Assembly (NCBI GenBank): GCA_021464245.1
Contig: JADCRB010000025.1
Coordinates: 1,770,193-1,834,192 of the forward strand
Length of the DNA stretch: 64,000 nt
From: Carallia brachiata
Taxonomy: Eukaryota > Streptophyta > Magnoliopsida > Malpighiales > Rhizophoraceae
Direction of reading: 5' to 3'
Shown: in pieces, positions 1-11,517 of the stretch
Layout: every line of letters begins with the position of its first letter
Position numbering within the stretch: the first letter of the stretch is position 1
Notes under the pieces: model-generated
Databases searched by the model: none
The model's input: the letters and a program-made list of their open reading frames with translations, nothing else
Told to the model about the DNA's origin: nothing
Made by a program: the position numbers and the translations under genes

Positions 1-857
1 GATGCCGAGCTCCTTTATGGTGGATTTTGGGATAATATTGACTGCTGAGCCATCGTCGATCAGAATACGTCGAACCTTCTGTTCTTTCACATAGCCTGAT
101 ACGTACAGTGGCCGATTGTGGGGTTTGGACCCAAGCAGGAGATCCTCATCTGAAAATGAGATAGCAGAGTAACATTCGACGTGATTTTGGGCCGTCTGTT
201 GCTCCGCTGAGTTAGAATCATTTGATGACAGAGGTTCAGCTGAGGTCTGGAGAGTATTGCCGACTTGATTTTGCCATACTTCTGTTGTTGCAAAGCTATA
301 AACAGCTGAGGGTTAGCGAGAAGGGTTTGGAGAGCTTCATATACCTTCTCCGTTGTCGACTTTTTGTTGTCGAGCGGCTCCTCCTTAGGTGTGTCACCTC
401 TTCTGATGGTTTTGAAGTGATGGTGGTCTGGTTTGCAGTTATGCCTTCCTGGTCCAGAATGATTTTATTCTGGCTTTTGAGCTTCATGATTAGCTCCTTC
501 AGGACGAAACACTTCTCGGTTGGATGACTTACTATCCGGTGATATTTGCAGAATCTCGGATCGCTGACTCGATCCTTTTCATTCGGCCGCTTGCACTCTG
601 GGAGTTCGATCAGCTTCGCCTCCAGTTGGTCAAGATGTCGGGACGTCTGAGTCGGGGAATGGATACTGCTTCTGCTCCAACTCTCGCAATGTCACCTTCC
701 GCCTTTCCTGTTGTTTTGGCTGAGTTATTTGGGTCGGAGGATTTACCTTAGCTTTGGCGCCCACTTTTACTGGTGCGGCTTCAACAGTCATCACTTCTTT
801 TCCTTTTCCGGAGCTGTTGGGTTTCTTAATCTCCCTTCTGCCCCCTTGCTGGTCCAA
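1..857 (-). pseudogene. Gag C-terminus and aspartic protease remnant of the Gypsy element
   Basis: The minus strand continues from gag through a basic, proline-rich linker (630-857), then after a further frame change near 640 into CKYHRIVSHPTEKCFVLKEL at about 510-575, the conserved C-terminal block of plant Gypsy gag. Between about 210 and 1 it reads a retropepsin-like domain with the catalytic motif IDDGSAVN at roughly 25-65. The protein is interrupted by at least two shifts and truncated by the window edge. In the intact family the enzyme cleaves the gag-pol polyprotein. Confidence 0.75.
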
Positions 858-2103
858 CTGGATGGGAACCGTGCCTCCAAGAAGTCTGGATGCTTATCTC
901 CATATCATGTGCGCGGGTCGCCAGTTCTTCGAAAGTTCGGGGTTTGACACCCTGCAGGATGTATAACAGCTCCCAATGCATTCCCTGGATGCACATCTCC
1001 ACGGCAGAAGTCTCCGTCAGGCGATCTTTGCAGTCCAAGCTGAGGGCACGCCATCTGTTGATGTATTCGACAACGGGCTCTCCTTTCCTTTGTTTGGTGC
1101 TGGTAAGCTCCATCATACTTACCGTCCTTCGAGTGCTGAAAAATCTGTTGAGGAACTCTCGTTGTAGCTGTTCCCAACTGTCGATCGATTCTGGTTCAAG
1201 ATTTATGAACCAGGTGAAAGCGGTCTCCCTGAGTGAACGAACAAACTGCTTCACCAAGAGATCTCCATAAGTCCCTGCGTTGTTGCAGGTTTCAACGAAG
1301 TGGGCGATGTGCTGTTTGGGATCGCCTCGTCCGTCGAATTGTTGAAATTTGGGCGGCTGGTAGCCCAAGGGCATGTTGAGACTTTCGATCCGTCTGGTGT
1401 ACGGTTTGACGTACATCTGTGATCCTTGGAAGGATGTAGCTTGTTGCAGTCGGATCGTATTGGCTATCATTTCCTGCAATTGTTGAACAGATAGCGAAGC
1501 TACAGAATTTGAGGGTGGCAGCTGTGTAGAACTACCTGGTCGCTTTTCTGCACTGAAGACGTCGGCTGGTGTGGCTTCTGGAGTGAAACCGGGTGGATAT
1601 GGTTGCTCCTCGCGGATCTCGGGATCAACTTGGATCGGGGCCTTTCCTTTGAGAGCGGCGATCTGTTGATCTTTTTCCTCCACGACTCTGATCAGCTGCA
1701 AAATTTTGTTCTCCAATTCTGAAATTCTTTCCTCTGTGCTGGTTGTGTTGGTCATCATGACGGCAACAGATGAGGCTCCGGGAAAGACTGGGGGAGAAAA
1801 CTCTTCTGATTCTTCTGTGTGAGTCGGATTTTGTTGAGCAGGCTTCGTCGTGTTGCCCCCGACTTCGATCGGGGTGGGTGATCGACTCCTCCATGCGGCA
1901 AGAGAGTCAGGGGAGAGTCCTGTTGTGCAGCTGTGGACTCTCCATTTCGATATTTTGTCGGGTTTGGACGGCAAGAAATTGTGTCCGTCCCCGGGTTTCT
2001 GGACCTGCGTACCCAGGTAGGGTAGTTGATGCAGGCAATGGAGCCGTTGCCTTTTTGGTACCGCAGCTGTACTCTTTTTGGTGCCATTTGATGTGCTGAA
2101 CAC
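826..2103 (-). pseudogene. Gypsy gag polyprotein remnant (retrotrans_gag domain)
   Basis: This is the nucleocapsid-forming gag region of the retrotransposon. The open stretch of 425 codons starts at a GTG, not an ATG. The first ATG pair in frame is at about 1758 (MMTNTTSTEER...), followed by a short coiled-coil segment and then the retrotrans_gag domain, recognisable by the LPQKH-like start, FVRSLRETAFTWF, WEQLQREFLNRFF and VVEYINRWRALS blocks. A second open frame at 1755-2087 begins MAPKR and probably holds the true start, which would put a frameshift near 1750-1800. The frame is lost again near 830-857, where a -1/+1 shift moves the basic C-terminal gag segment into another frame. Confidence 0.85.
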
Positions 2104-2288
2104 CTGTAAATTTTTTTTTTTTTTTACTTTTTTTTTACTTTTTACTTTTACTTTTTTTTACTTTTTACTTTTTACTTTTTTTTTTACTTTTTTTTTTTTT
2201 TTCTCTCGGCTCCCCTTTTACCTTTTTTTTTTTTTTTAAGGAACAAGAGATGGGAGGTGAAGTTGTCCCACCGAGCGTGCCAAAAATT

Positions 2289-3037
2289 TGTAAAGCGTAA
2301 ATTTCGAGCCTAAAACAATTAAACTCGAAAATATAAAAATAAATTACAAATAAAAATTGTAAAAGAAAAGAAAATTTACGTGGGGTCGATCTCCGTAGAT
2401 CCTCCGATTAGTGTTCCTTTTTTGACTCCGTCAAGGGCTGCACGAGCTTGATCTGACAGAAATAATTTCCACAGCTTTTTCTTGAACTGGGTAGACTGAA
2501 ACCGGATCTGATTTGGACGTTTGACTACGGTTAAGAACCATAGAGACCAGATCTGAGCCGATCTGGCTTAATTTCACCGAGGGTCGAAGGGACTTATTCT
2601 CGGATGAGCTGCCTGGATTTTGCTGAGGGCCGTATGAGGTTTAATCCCAGCCGGATTTGTAGTAATTTGATATTTTTAATTCTATATTCTCAGAAATTCA
2701 GATCTAGAGCGATCCAAGAATATAAATTTAAAAATAACTTTAGAAATGGAAACAGCAAATTTTTTGGGCCTTACCCCTGAAATATCTCTCAAAACGGAGT
2801 TAGGAGAGTATACTGCTAAGTAAAAGCACGTAAGAAAAGGAGAAATTTTCTTGAGAGATTTTCAAAATTTTCTTGAGAGATTTTCAAAATTTTCCTTTTC
2901 TCTCAAATTATCTGAATTTTTCTGTTTACAGATTTGCTGAATGTCCCTTTTGAACTGAGGCTGGAGGGCCTTTTTATAGGCCCTTTAGAGAGGACCTTAC
3001 GCCACCAATCTTGAAATTCAAGATTGGTGGCTGCCAA

Positions 3038-3083
<46 letters not shown>

Positions 3084-3099
3084 GAAAAGGATGTTTACA
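2289..3099 (-). repeat. Probable 5' LTR of the Gypsy element
   Basis: On the plus strand the segment begins TGTAAA at 2289 and ends TTTACA at 3094-3099, a 6-bp terminal inverted repeat with the canonical TG...CA ends, and the inner end abuts the presumed primer-binding region. It is 811 bp. Inside are a TATA box at 2969-2982 (minus strand), short inverted copies of the motif GATTGGTGGC at 3001-3040, and a pure T run at 3041-3078. The outer end is inferred from the inverted repeat only, because the partner LTR is not in the window. Confidence 0.6.
2969..2982 (-). promoter_or_regulatory. TATA box of the LTR promoter
   Basis: The minus strand reads CCTATAAAAAGGCC inside the LTR, about 680 bp before the LTR/leader junction. 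It is a good match to a plant TATA box and fits the U3 promoter of an LTR element. The transcript start is inferred at about 2940-2950. Confidence 0.55.
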
Positions 3100-3525
3100 C
3101 TATAATTTTGATGTTGTTTTCATTCCTATTTTTGATGTCGTTTAATTGTCATTGCTCTTATCTAGTTTAGTAGCAAGTCTGTACATAAGGGTAAATATAT
3201 TTTGAAGGGATTCCGAAGAAAATAAAACTTTTAGACTTTGGATTGGGATTCTTTTTTTTTTTTTTTCTGCTTCCCATTCGGGTTCTTTGCAGCTGAACTT
3301 ACATACTTAATGCTGACATAGCTTGTGTCAACTGTTATGGATCCTAGTTTTCGTTGTTTATTGGTTGGAAGTCTGGGGACTAGCTTTATTAGTCCGTATA
3401 AGTTTATATTTAGGTTAATAACTTATAAAAAAATCTAATTTCAGGTCATTAACTTTAAAAGAATTCAATTAAAGTCGTATCTGTCAAAAAAAATTCTAAA
3501 AGAGATCACTAACTTTATTTTCGTC
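3100..3525. other. Intergenic, no gene seen
   Basis: Flank of the Gypsy LTR. AT-rich, with a T run at 3252-3266. The segment 3421-3525 (repeated 'aggtcattaac' phrases) resembles the outer arm of the adjacent foldback element but I could not match it to the other arm. Confidence 0.6.
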
Positions 3526-4885
3526 AAAACAACTGTTAAATACATAGGTAACAATATGCGATACTTATGTGGCAAGCACCACATGCTAGGTCAATCGAAA
3601 GTATTGACATGCCGAACCCACACATCCACCTTATCAAAGTGACAGGTGGCAAAATGAAAAATTCTCCTTTGAGTTAGTAACTTACCAAAAGTTCCATTGG
3701 GTCACTCACTTAATAAAAAGACCACCCATGAGTTAGTTGCTTACAAAAAATTTATAATTAGGTTACTAACATAAAATTCTGGTTTGCCGAAGGAAAAGTG
3801 AACGTAGTAGTGGAAAATGATAGACATTGAAGAATTAAACCTTAAATAACAACGTAAATTTCATTTAAAGGTAAAAAGTTCATTAAATATTGTCATTTAA
3901 AATTTGTTCTAATATCAAGTACACCAAGAATCTTAACAGATGGTTGCCTGTCTTAACCGTACAAACAAATTTAATAAACTAATAATAGGATAATTGAACT
4001 ATGAACAGCTAAACCAAGCACAAGTGAACACGTGCAAGCTTTATAATGCCAAATGGAGTTATGATATGCATCCTTGAGTAAATAAGCTTACATAGGTTGA
4101 ATAAAATATTTTAAATTTTGTCTTAAAATAAATTATATTTGTTATTTTTAAAATTATAACTGATATTTTTAAAATATAAAAATAATAAGTGTTGTAAAAA
4201 TATCAATTTTCATTTTAAAAATAACAGTCATAATTCTATTCAAGATAAAAATTAACACATGAAATATCGGCCGTACACATTTTCTCGCACCCCATTGCCA
4301 TGAAAATTCTCCAAAATGCATTGGCAATTATGACATCAATACTAATAATCTCAAACTCTGTCATTATCAGTAAGCCCAATCACTTCTACTTAAAAGTTCT
4401 TGCGAAAATTATCTGGCCTTACACTATTATCTACTCACGCGTAAGCACTAGAATATTAGTGTCCGAGTTTAGGCTAATTATCCTTGAAAGTGCTTGGATA
4501 TGGAGAAATGGTATACTGAGTACACTTGAGATAGAACAAATCATGAATTATCATATTTAATAGACTTTATACCTTTAAATGAGAATTATCAATGTTATAA
4601 AGGTTTAATTCTTCCACATCTATCATTTTCTATTTCTGTTTTTTTTTATTCCTTTGACAACCAAAAATTTTACGTTAGTAACTCAATTATAAATATTTCA
4701 TAAACTATTGGCTTAATGTTAGTCTTTTCATTTAATTAGTGACCTAGTTATGATTTTTTCGTATATTACTAACTCAAAGTAAAACTTTGTGCTTTGCCAC
4801 ACGGCACTTTGATGGCTTGTACTTGTGAGTCCGACGAGTCAGTATTAGCACGTAAGTGCTACATAAGCACTTAACAGTTGTTTTA
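3526..4885. mobile_element. Non-autonomous foldback element with long imperfect inverted arms (MULE-like)
   Basis: The left arm (about 3526-3845) and right arm (about 4590-4885) are imperfect inverted copies. Matching blocks include AAAACAACTGTTAA at 3526 against its reverse complement at 4872, TTTGAGTTAGTAA, AGGTCACTAA-type phrases, and the inner pair GAAAATGATAGA...GAAGAATTAAACCT (about 3815-3842) against 4590-4620. The core between the arms is AT-rich and codes for nothing I recognise. Long arms without a transposase suggest a Mutator-type non-autonomous element. Target duplications were not found, so the outer ends are approximate. Confidence 0.6.
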
Positions 4886-5571
4886 ATGTTCAGTAAAAAT
4901 CTTTAATGAATTTCCTACGTAAGTTCAATGAAAGAAATCCACTTGGATGGCTCAGTGCTTATTACTATGTTCAGCAAATGTTTCAATATGTTGGCTTGGC
5001 CTATTCACGTTACTAGTTTCAAAGCATTCTTCTATTAGACTCAATGCGTGGCCTCAAGTTAACTAGTCCTGCTCATTTGCTGTTAGCAGGTTTCATGGAT
5101 CACTACCAAAAATTTTCGGCCCTATACAAGGGAGAGACTAGCTAGCCGGACAAGCGGGTAATGCATATTGTTATATTACTGCTAAAAAGTATCATAATCC
5201 ATTCTCTACTCGTCACTCATACTTAGTGTAATCGAGGAGCTTCCAAAATGGTTGAGACTCTTGCATAAACTGGCTCGGTGGTTGCATATCACACAAATAA
5301 TGGACTCACCATTAGCACAATAAACAGATGCTTTTCAACATCTAATCTGATAGTGAGAAGTGATAGAGAAAGAAAGAAGGGAAAGAAAAAAGAAGCTTGT
5401 CAGCTAGAGAAGCTAAAATAAAAGGAAAAAAGAAACAATCTTTATATCATTCTTTCCAAAATTTAACAATCTTTACTTAAGTGTTCTAATTCTACCATAG
5501 AGATTATAATTTTAAGATCACAGATCTTATACAAATTCTTGAGTTTCTAACCCCGAGAGCATTATTGTGCT

Positions 5572-5603
<32 letters not shown>

Positions 5604-6487
5604 TAATATAGACAGTTGGAGAGAGAAATTGAGACAAATAAATTTATATTATAAATTTTTGAAAAATTTGAAATTTTCTTAATATATACACATAATACAG
5701 GAAAATATTTTTGAAACAAATACCATAAAAATTATTTTTTCAGAAAAAATTTTGTCCAACAAATATTTTACAAAGTAAAATTGTTTTTTGAGAAAGAAAC
5801 AAACCCTAACCATACTTTGAACATAATCTTATAGCAAGCTAGCCGTTTGACAGACAAGACAGCATCATCATCATCCAGAATACCCATCTTACGGAAACTA
5901 ATGATTCTAAAAAATTAAAAATAAAGAAAATGACAAAAAGCAGAAAAGTTCGTCTAAAAGAATGACAAAAATTTCAGAAAAGAGAAAAAAAAAATAAAGT
6001 AAGAATAAAATCATGATGGCAGATACCAACCCACTTTACACATATCTGCGAAATGGGAGACGAACCTCACTTTGATTGAGGACCTTACATTTCAAAGGCC
6101 AATTTGTGAAAGTGTACAGCCTACTATTGACATCTCATCTCGAGTTACATCTTCCGCTATGGCCATTCAGGTTACCATTCTTAGCAACGTACTGAAACGA
6201 CACGGCCGTTTGCTCGAGAAAATAACTGACACCAACATCTGAACGCAAAGCTAGCCTATACAAAAATTGTGGACCAACATAATTTCAAGTCGAGGAGGGG
6301 GGCAATGACTGTTGCAAGGCACCCTCTCTTCCAAGACCCCCAAAGCGATCGTCCCGCATGGGAAAATAAAACCTTCCAGCCATTGTTTCGGCATGACAAC
6401 CATGTACACAATGGACTATGTACAGAAACACTAGCATGAACAGATCAATCAGTATGGATCGGTATTTATGTTCCATGAGAAGCATGG
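4886..6487. other. Intergenic and 3' flank of the kinase gene
   Basis: No coding region seen. Holds a (GA)14 microsatellite at 5572-5599 and A-rich DNA around 5900-6000. The segment nearest 6487 is probably the 3' untranslated region of the kinase gene on the minus strand. Confidence 0.6.
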
Positions 6488-9400
6488 TCAGTTGAAGCTT
6501 GGAGTGCGGCTCCATCTCCCTTGCAAGTAATCCTCTATAGAAATGCCTTCATTGGAGCTGCTGATAGACAAAGAGTCATCCTCTATATCGAGCAAAGCAA
6601 GATTAAGATGGGATTGGATATTAGTAGGAAATGCTTCGTCATCCACAACATGGGCTTCTTTGGACATATTAATCTGTTGCCTAGCCCAATTTCTCACTTC
6701 CTCATCACCTTGAAGGAGCTTTAAAACCTGTATCAGATCAACCATTCATTTACAAATTATTCAAATCTAAAAGTAAAATGAAATTAAATGACAAGTTAAC
6801 TCACAAGGCTTATCTGTGGTCGCAATCTGGGAGAAGACATGATGCAAAGAGTTGCAGCTAAAACCATTCTCTCAATTTGATCATCATCACATTCACTTCC
6901 TATATGTGGACCAAGCAGTTCAGAAACTTTACCATCCTCCAGAATTGGTTTGGCCTGTTGCCAATATTAATTCCAAAGTCAATATCCCCGAAGCCATAAT
7001 AGAAGACTAATCAAAATCATCAGCTAAGTTTCTTTGAGAACAAACAACAACCAATTCTCAAGATTACCAAGCAGGAAATGGAAGTTGCTAATAAAACAGA
7101 CACACATCAGCCCAAAAACTAAGTTGCACCCAGGTTTTCACGGATTGACAATTAGATCCAGGCATCCATGTTATAACCACAACATCGTTTTCATGTCTTG
7201 GCTAGTCTTCGCATTCTGCCTATCTTCATTAAAGCTCTTTTAGTGGCAAACGCCAGGACAGCAGTCTTTTTTATCATCGCATTATTGGTAACAGAAATAG
7301 GAAAAAACAAAATCACAAATATAAGAAACTATAACCATTCCTTGGGCCAAAAATCCATAAGGTATTTCTTTTTTTTTTTTTTTTCTTTAACCAATTTTTC
7401 TTCTTCTTTGAGAAAAGGAGAGAGGGTTGCAGTGAGCTGCAAGCAAAAAACCTTACCCACATAACAAGGCTATCATGGCCGTTTGTATTTTCTCTATCAA
7501 TTGGCATTCTACCAGAAAGAAGCTCAAGAAGGACAACACCAAATGCAAACACATCAACTTTGTCACTCACTTTTCCGTGCATAAAATACTCTGGAGCCAA
7601 GTAACTGTGACAGAAGCAGGATTCATCAATCATGTATGATCTGCAGAGTAACCAACAGAAGGGTAATAGAAAAGTATAAACAACTCACCCAAAGGTTCCA
7701 GAGACATCAGTGCAAATAAGGGATGATGATGCAGTCACGCGACAAGCGAGGCCAAAATCTGACAGCTGGAGACCAAAACAAATTATAGTAAGCATCAGAA
7801 TAAAACAAAACAATGATAAATATACAATGATAAAGAAGCTGCACATAAACTCAAAATGAATTAAGAAAACATGCCTGAGGCTCAAAATCAGCTGATAAAA
7901 GTATGTTCGAAGATTTCACATCCCTGTGGACAACCGGCTGATCACAGCCACTGTGTAGGTGATCAAGTGCCTCGGCTACACCCAATGCCACCCTATATCT
8001 CTCTTGCCAACCAAATGTGCTCCCATCCTTCTTATTTCCTTTGACAGAAAGAATCAATTAGGAGGAGCAAGTCACTTCAATTGAGGAATTTAGTTCTTCA
8101 AATCACAACTAGAGAAATTCGAAATACCATGAAGGTTCTCTTCCAGACTCCCTCTTGATAAAAAACCATAAACCAAGATTAAGCAGTTGTGCTCAAAACA
8201 GAAACCCAATAGGGAAATTATGTTCTTGTGATGCAAAGTTGTAATGCACTCAATTTCTGCAACAAACTCTTTTAAAACATCCACAGATGGCTTCAATATT
8301 TTCACTGCTAATTCCTTGCCATCTGGAAGGCATCCTTTATAAACATGACTACTACCACCTTTGCCCACAATATTCTCTGAAAATACAACCAAGATATCAG
8401 AGTAAAAATTTAATAAGGCTCCTCAACCCCAGAAAAATTTGAAAGAAAAAATCAAAAAGAAAGATGAGTAATTTACTGAATGAATAAATGACAAGTGAAT
8501 TAAGTAACAAGAACACAAACCAGGGATGAAATTAGATGTGGCTGACAGAAGTTCCTCGTAGCTGAACAATCTACACATTGATGAGTATTTTTCACATAAC
8601 TCTTTTAGTTCCTTTGGCAGGCCATTGAAGCTGTGATATGATGAGATGGGAGACAATGAAGTGTCAAGGCCAACTGGCACAATAGCACCTGCATCCATGT
8701 CTGGAATGCTGTGCTTATGATCTGGATACACCACGGATGAAGGATTCTGGCTCGGTGGTTTATAAATCTGTCTAACCAAAGGTGATCTCTTTGAGTGATG
8801 CACCTGGCGTGAAAACATCGAGCGAAACGACCAACCTCTTTTCGAACTTGGTAATCCTTCATCTACTGGGGAATTTGAACTTGATACATCCTCAGTAGTT
8901 TGGACTGACACTATAGCCCATGAATTATTACTGACACCAGCCTTGTTTGGCTCCTTCAACTGGTTTTCGGAATTATCTGGCATCTTGAAGAATGAAGGAT
9001 TCACACAATTCTCGTTCAGAGATTTATCTGAGCAACTTTGACTTCCTGGACTTGATTTTCCTGCCACCACAGGCTAGTTGCATCAGTAAATACTTCTAAA
9101 TCCATGCTTCCATATCCAAGCTCAAGACGCCCATGAGCTATGTAAACATGATTGAATGTGAAATGTAATTTTTGTCCAGAACAATTAATAAAATCACACC
9201 AGCATGGTTCTTGTATCTAAACACAAAAATATAAATATGCCAAACGTGTAGTCAAACTAACCTTGTAAGAGATCAACAATTCTGGAGGTTGCTTCTCTTT
9301 TGAACAAAATCTTCCCATTGTCAACAGCATAAATGGACAAACGCCTTGACAACTTTCGGGCGCAATACTTTGCAACTGAGGCTGATGAGTGAATGGTGTG

Positions 9401-10164
9401 GAAAGTATGAGAAATTCCCACTACAATCTTACTCGCACCGCTAGATTTGGCTTCTCTTACAAGAACTTTCCGCACTGAAGGACCACCTCTACGCACTTTG
9501 ATCTTCATATCTATCTGAAAACAACTCCTCCAATTCAGTCATTCCCATCAAGATGCAGAATATATATATATATATATATATATATACGAACTCCGCTTTC
9601 CAGTTCAATAGAGTAAATAAGGAGACATACATTTTATTAATTTTCCCAACACAATGTCTCTCAGAAACATATGAATCACTAGTAGTAAATGCATAAGGAG
9701 TGATTGCAGACAAAAAGAGTGAACTAAGTACTTAATAATCCACAACATTTTCCCAGACGGAAATATATATATATATATAAAGGAAAGAGCATGACCTGCT
9801 TTAAGTTGCAGAAACCTTCATAGACAGCCAACCAAGAATCAAATGTCTTCAATAGAGACATTAGCGATGAGGTCCCTAATACTTCAAATTCCACCACACA
9901 ATCATCAAAAAATAAAAATAAAAAAAAGGGTAAAAAACAAAATCGAAAGGCAAAGAGAGATGAATTATTAGCGTTACATACCGGCAGCGGCAGCGTAATC
10001 TTCAATTACGTGAAGAGCAACGACGCGGTCACCGGGCTCCGCCACCGTCATCACCGTCCAAGTCAGCAATTCTCTGCTCTTGTCATCGAATTTCACCCCA
10101 ACCAACACCACTTCTCGTCCGCCACCGTCTCCGGCGCCACCCACTGCCCGTTCTCTCATCAATT

Positions 10165-10168
<4 letters not shown>
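6488..10168 (-). CDS. Receptor-like cytoplasmic kinase with N-terminal universal stress protein (USP) domain
   Basis: Predicted 697-residue serine/threonine kinase with no signal peptide or membrane segment, so likely soluble. Ten exons in phase: 10168-9982, 9881-9796, 9514-9262, 9060-8521, 8376-8128, 8038-7875, 7765-7689, 7604-7457, 6954-6805, 6727-6488. Residues ~18-170 form a USP fold (start [16 protein letters not shown]). Residues ~175-340 are a serine-rich linker. The kinase domain runs from ~355: glycine loop GKGGSSHV (360-367), ATP lysine K381, HRD at 476-478, DFG at 496-498, APE at 522-524; all catalytic residues are intact. The architecture matches plant RLCKs such as At5g63940. Intron 6 uses a GC donor. 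A (GA)n tract abuts the ATG. The role is inferred to be stress or developmental signalling; substrates are unknown. Confidence 0.93.

Positions 10169-10197
<29 letters not shown>
10169..10197 (-). repeat. (CT/GA)14 microsatellite directly before the kinase start codon
   Basis: The minus strand reads GAGAGA... running without a gap into the ATG at 10168, so the repeat is the end of the 5' untranslated region. GA tracts near plant starts are known binding sites for BBR/BPC GAGA-binding factors; that role here is inference. Confidence 0.8.
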
Positions 10198-10199
<2 letters not shown>

Positions 10200-11517
10200 G
10201 CCACCGTCGTGGCACTGGCTACCTTGCTTTTGTTTTTTGACCAGCACTGGTACCTTGCTTAAAGCTTCACTTTTAAGCGCTTTCGTGACATAGGGAACGC
10301 AGAATCGAATCGTAATGGGCCACCCAAGCTACTTTTATGCTCTAACCTGCGAGCACGTGACCCAAAGATGCTGCCCTTTTTCTACCCTTCGGCGCTTCCC
10401 TTTTTTGTTAGAACTCTTGGCCGAATTTAACTAACACACACGTAATTTACGTAGTTAATTTAATAATATTTAAAATTTTATTTATTTTTTTATTTTTTAA
10501 TTTAAAAATAATTTTTTATTCAACAATTTAAATTATTATATATTTACTACACTCTTTTTTTATATGTATTCACTTATCTTTTTTATTCTGTTTAATTAAT
10601 CGCGAGATTGATTATTATTTACTATTGTAAATATTTGTTTTCTATCAAATAAAAATACGAGGATAACACCCTTATTCCCGTCAGATAAAATTTTGTTAAT
10701 AGAAAAACAGTTAAAATATATAATAAAAACGTTTTTGATTAATCTATAAGAATGAATAAAGTCCTTTTAACACACTCTATGTTGTTAAGCACTGTTTAAA
10801 CAATAAAGATAAAGTCTGTCTTATACTGTAATATCATATATCATTTTATCCTATAATAATAATAATAATAATAAGTAGTCGAGACAATATATTCTTCTAA
10901 TCAAGGATTCCACCAACCAATTTTTTTAAGCTATTTTTTTATTGGTTGGAGGTTGACTACGCAGATACGAATGGATAGACACGTAAAAGAAATATAGTTA
11001 ATTTAACGACATCTAATAATTTGTTTATTTTTCATTTTTTAAAATTTAATATACTTTTTGTGATTTAATGATTTAAATTACTACGTGTCCATCACTCTTT
11101 CAACCATGCACATCTACTTAAATTTTCGGTTGCGGGAGATTGTTACTAGTCAACCTTGAAGACAAAATTGTTTTAAATGGTGGGAGAATGCCTCCGATTT
11201 CTTAATTAGTGGGATATCTACCGATTTCGTAGGGTTTATACGTAACATATTCATGCGGAAATCTTTGAGATCTTTGCATTACGGAGATGCTTTTAATTAA
11301 AAGATGCAATATAACTGGTTTTTTTCGTTGAATTCTGTTTAACAATTAGTACCGCGCCAAGCCATGGCTGCCTTCCATGACTGCCTCCATGCGGGAGCAT
11401 TGCCCCCAATACTCACGTGGCAATGTGTTAGCAGCACGTGCTGCAACAAATGTCATACAAATTAGAACATGGAGACATTTTGACCATTCCAGCTCCAAGT
11501 GGGATCTTCAAGATGGA
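10198..11517. other. Intergenic upstream of the kinase gene
   Basis: Promoter-proximal DNA of the kinase gene to about 10430, then AT-rich DNA with an (AAT)n tract at 10853-10875. Two segments (10437-10580 and 10979-11100) share the 'cacgta...aatttaa' phrases that recur in the array at 11518 and at 15150. No gene seen; a 61-codon open frame at 11377-11562 is not recognisable. Confidence 0.5.

Larger units (their letters stand above)
1..3099 (-). mobile_element. Partial, decayed Ty3/Gypsy LTR retrotransposon (5' LTR, leader, gag, protease remnant)
   Basis: Read on the minus strand the order is LTR (3099 to 2289), a short AT-rich leader, gag, and a retroviral-type aspartic protease that runs off the left edge, so the rest of pol and the 3' LTR are outside the window. 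Directly inside the LTR, at about 2262-2288, the minus strand reads TTTTTGGCACGCTCGGTGGG, the kind of leader and primer-binding region seen in several plant Gypsy lineages. I did not assign the tRNA. The leader at 2107-2238 is almost pure T on the plus strand. The coding region changes frame at least twice, so the copy is not competent by itself. The family is secure from the gag and protease motifs; the lineage within Gypsy (Tat or Athila type) is not resolved. Confidence 0.88.

Noticed and set aside
4300..4560. 86-codon frame inside the foldback element
   Set aside because: No transposase or other motif; likely chance in the core.
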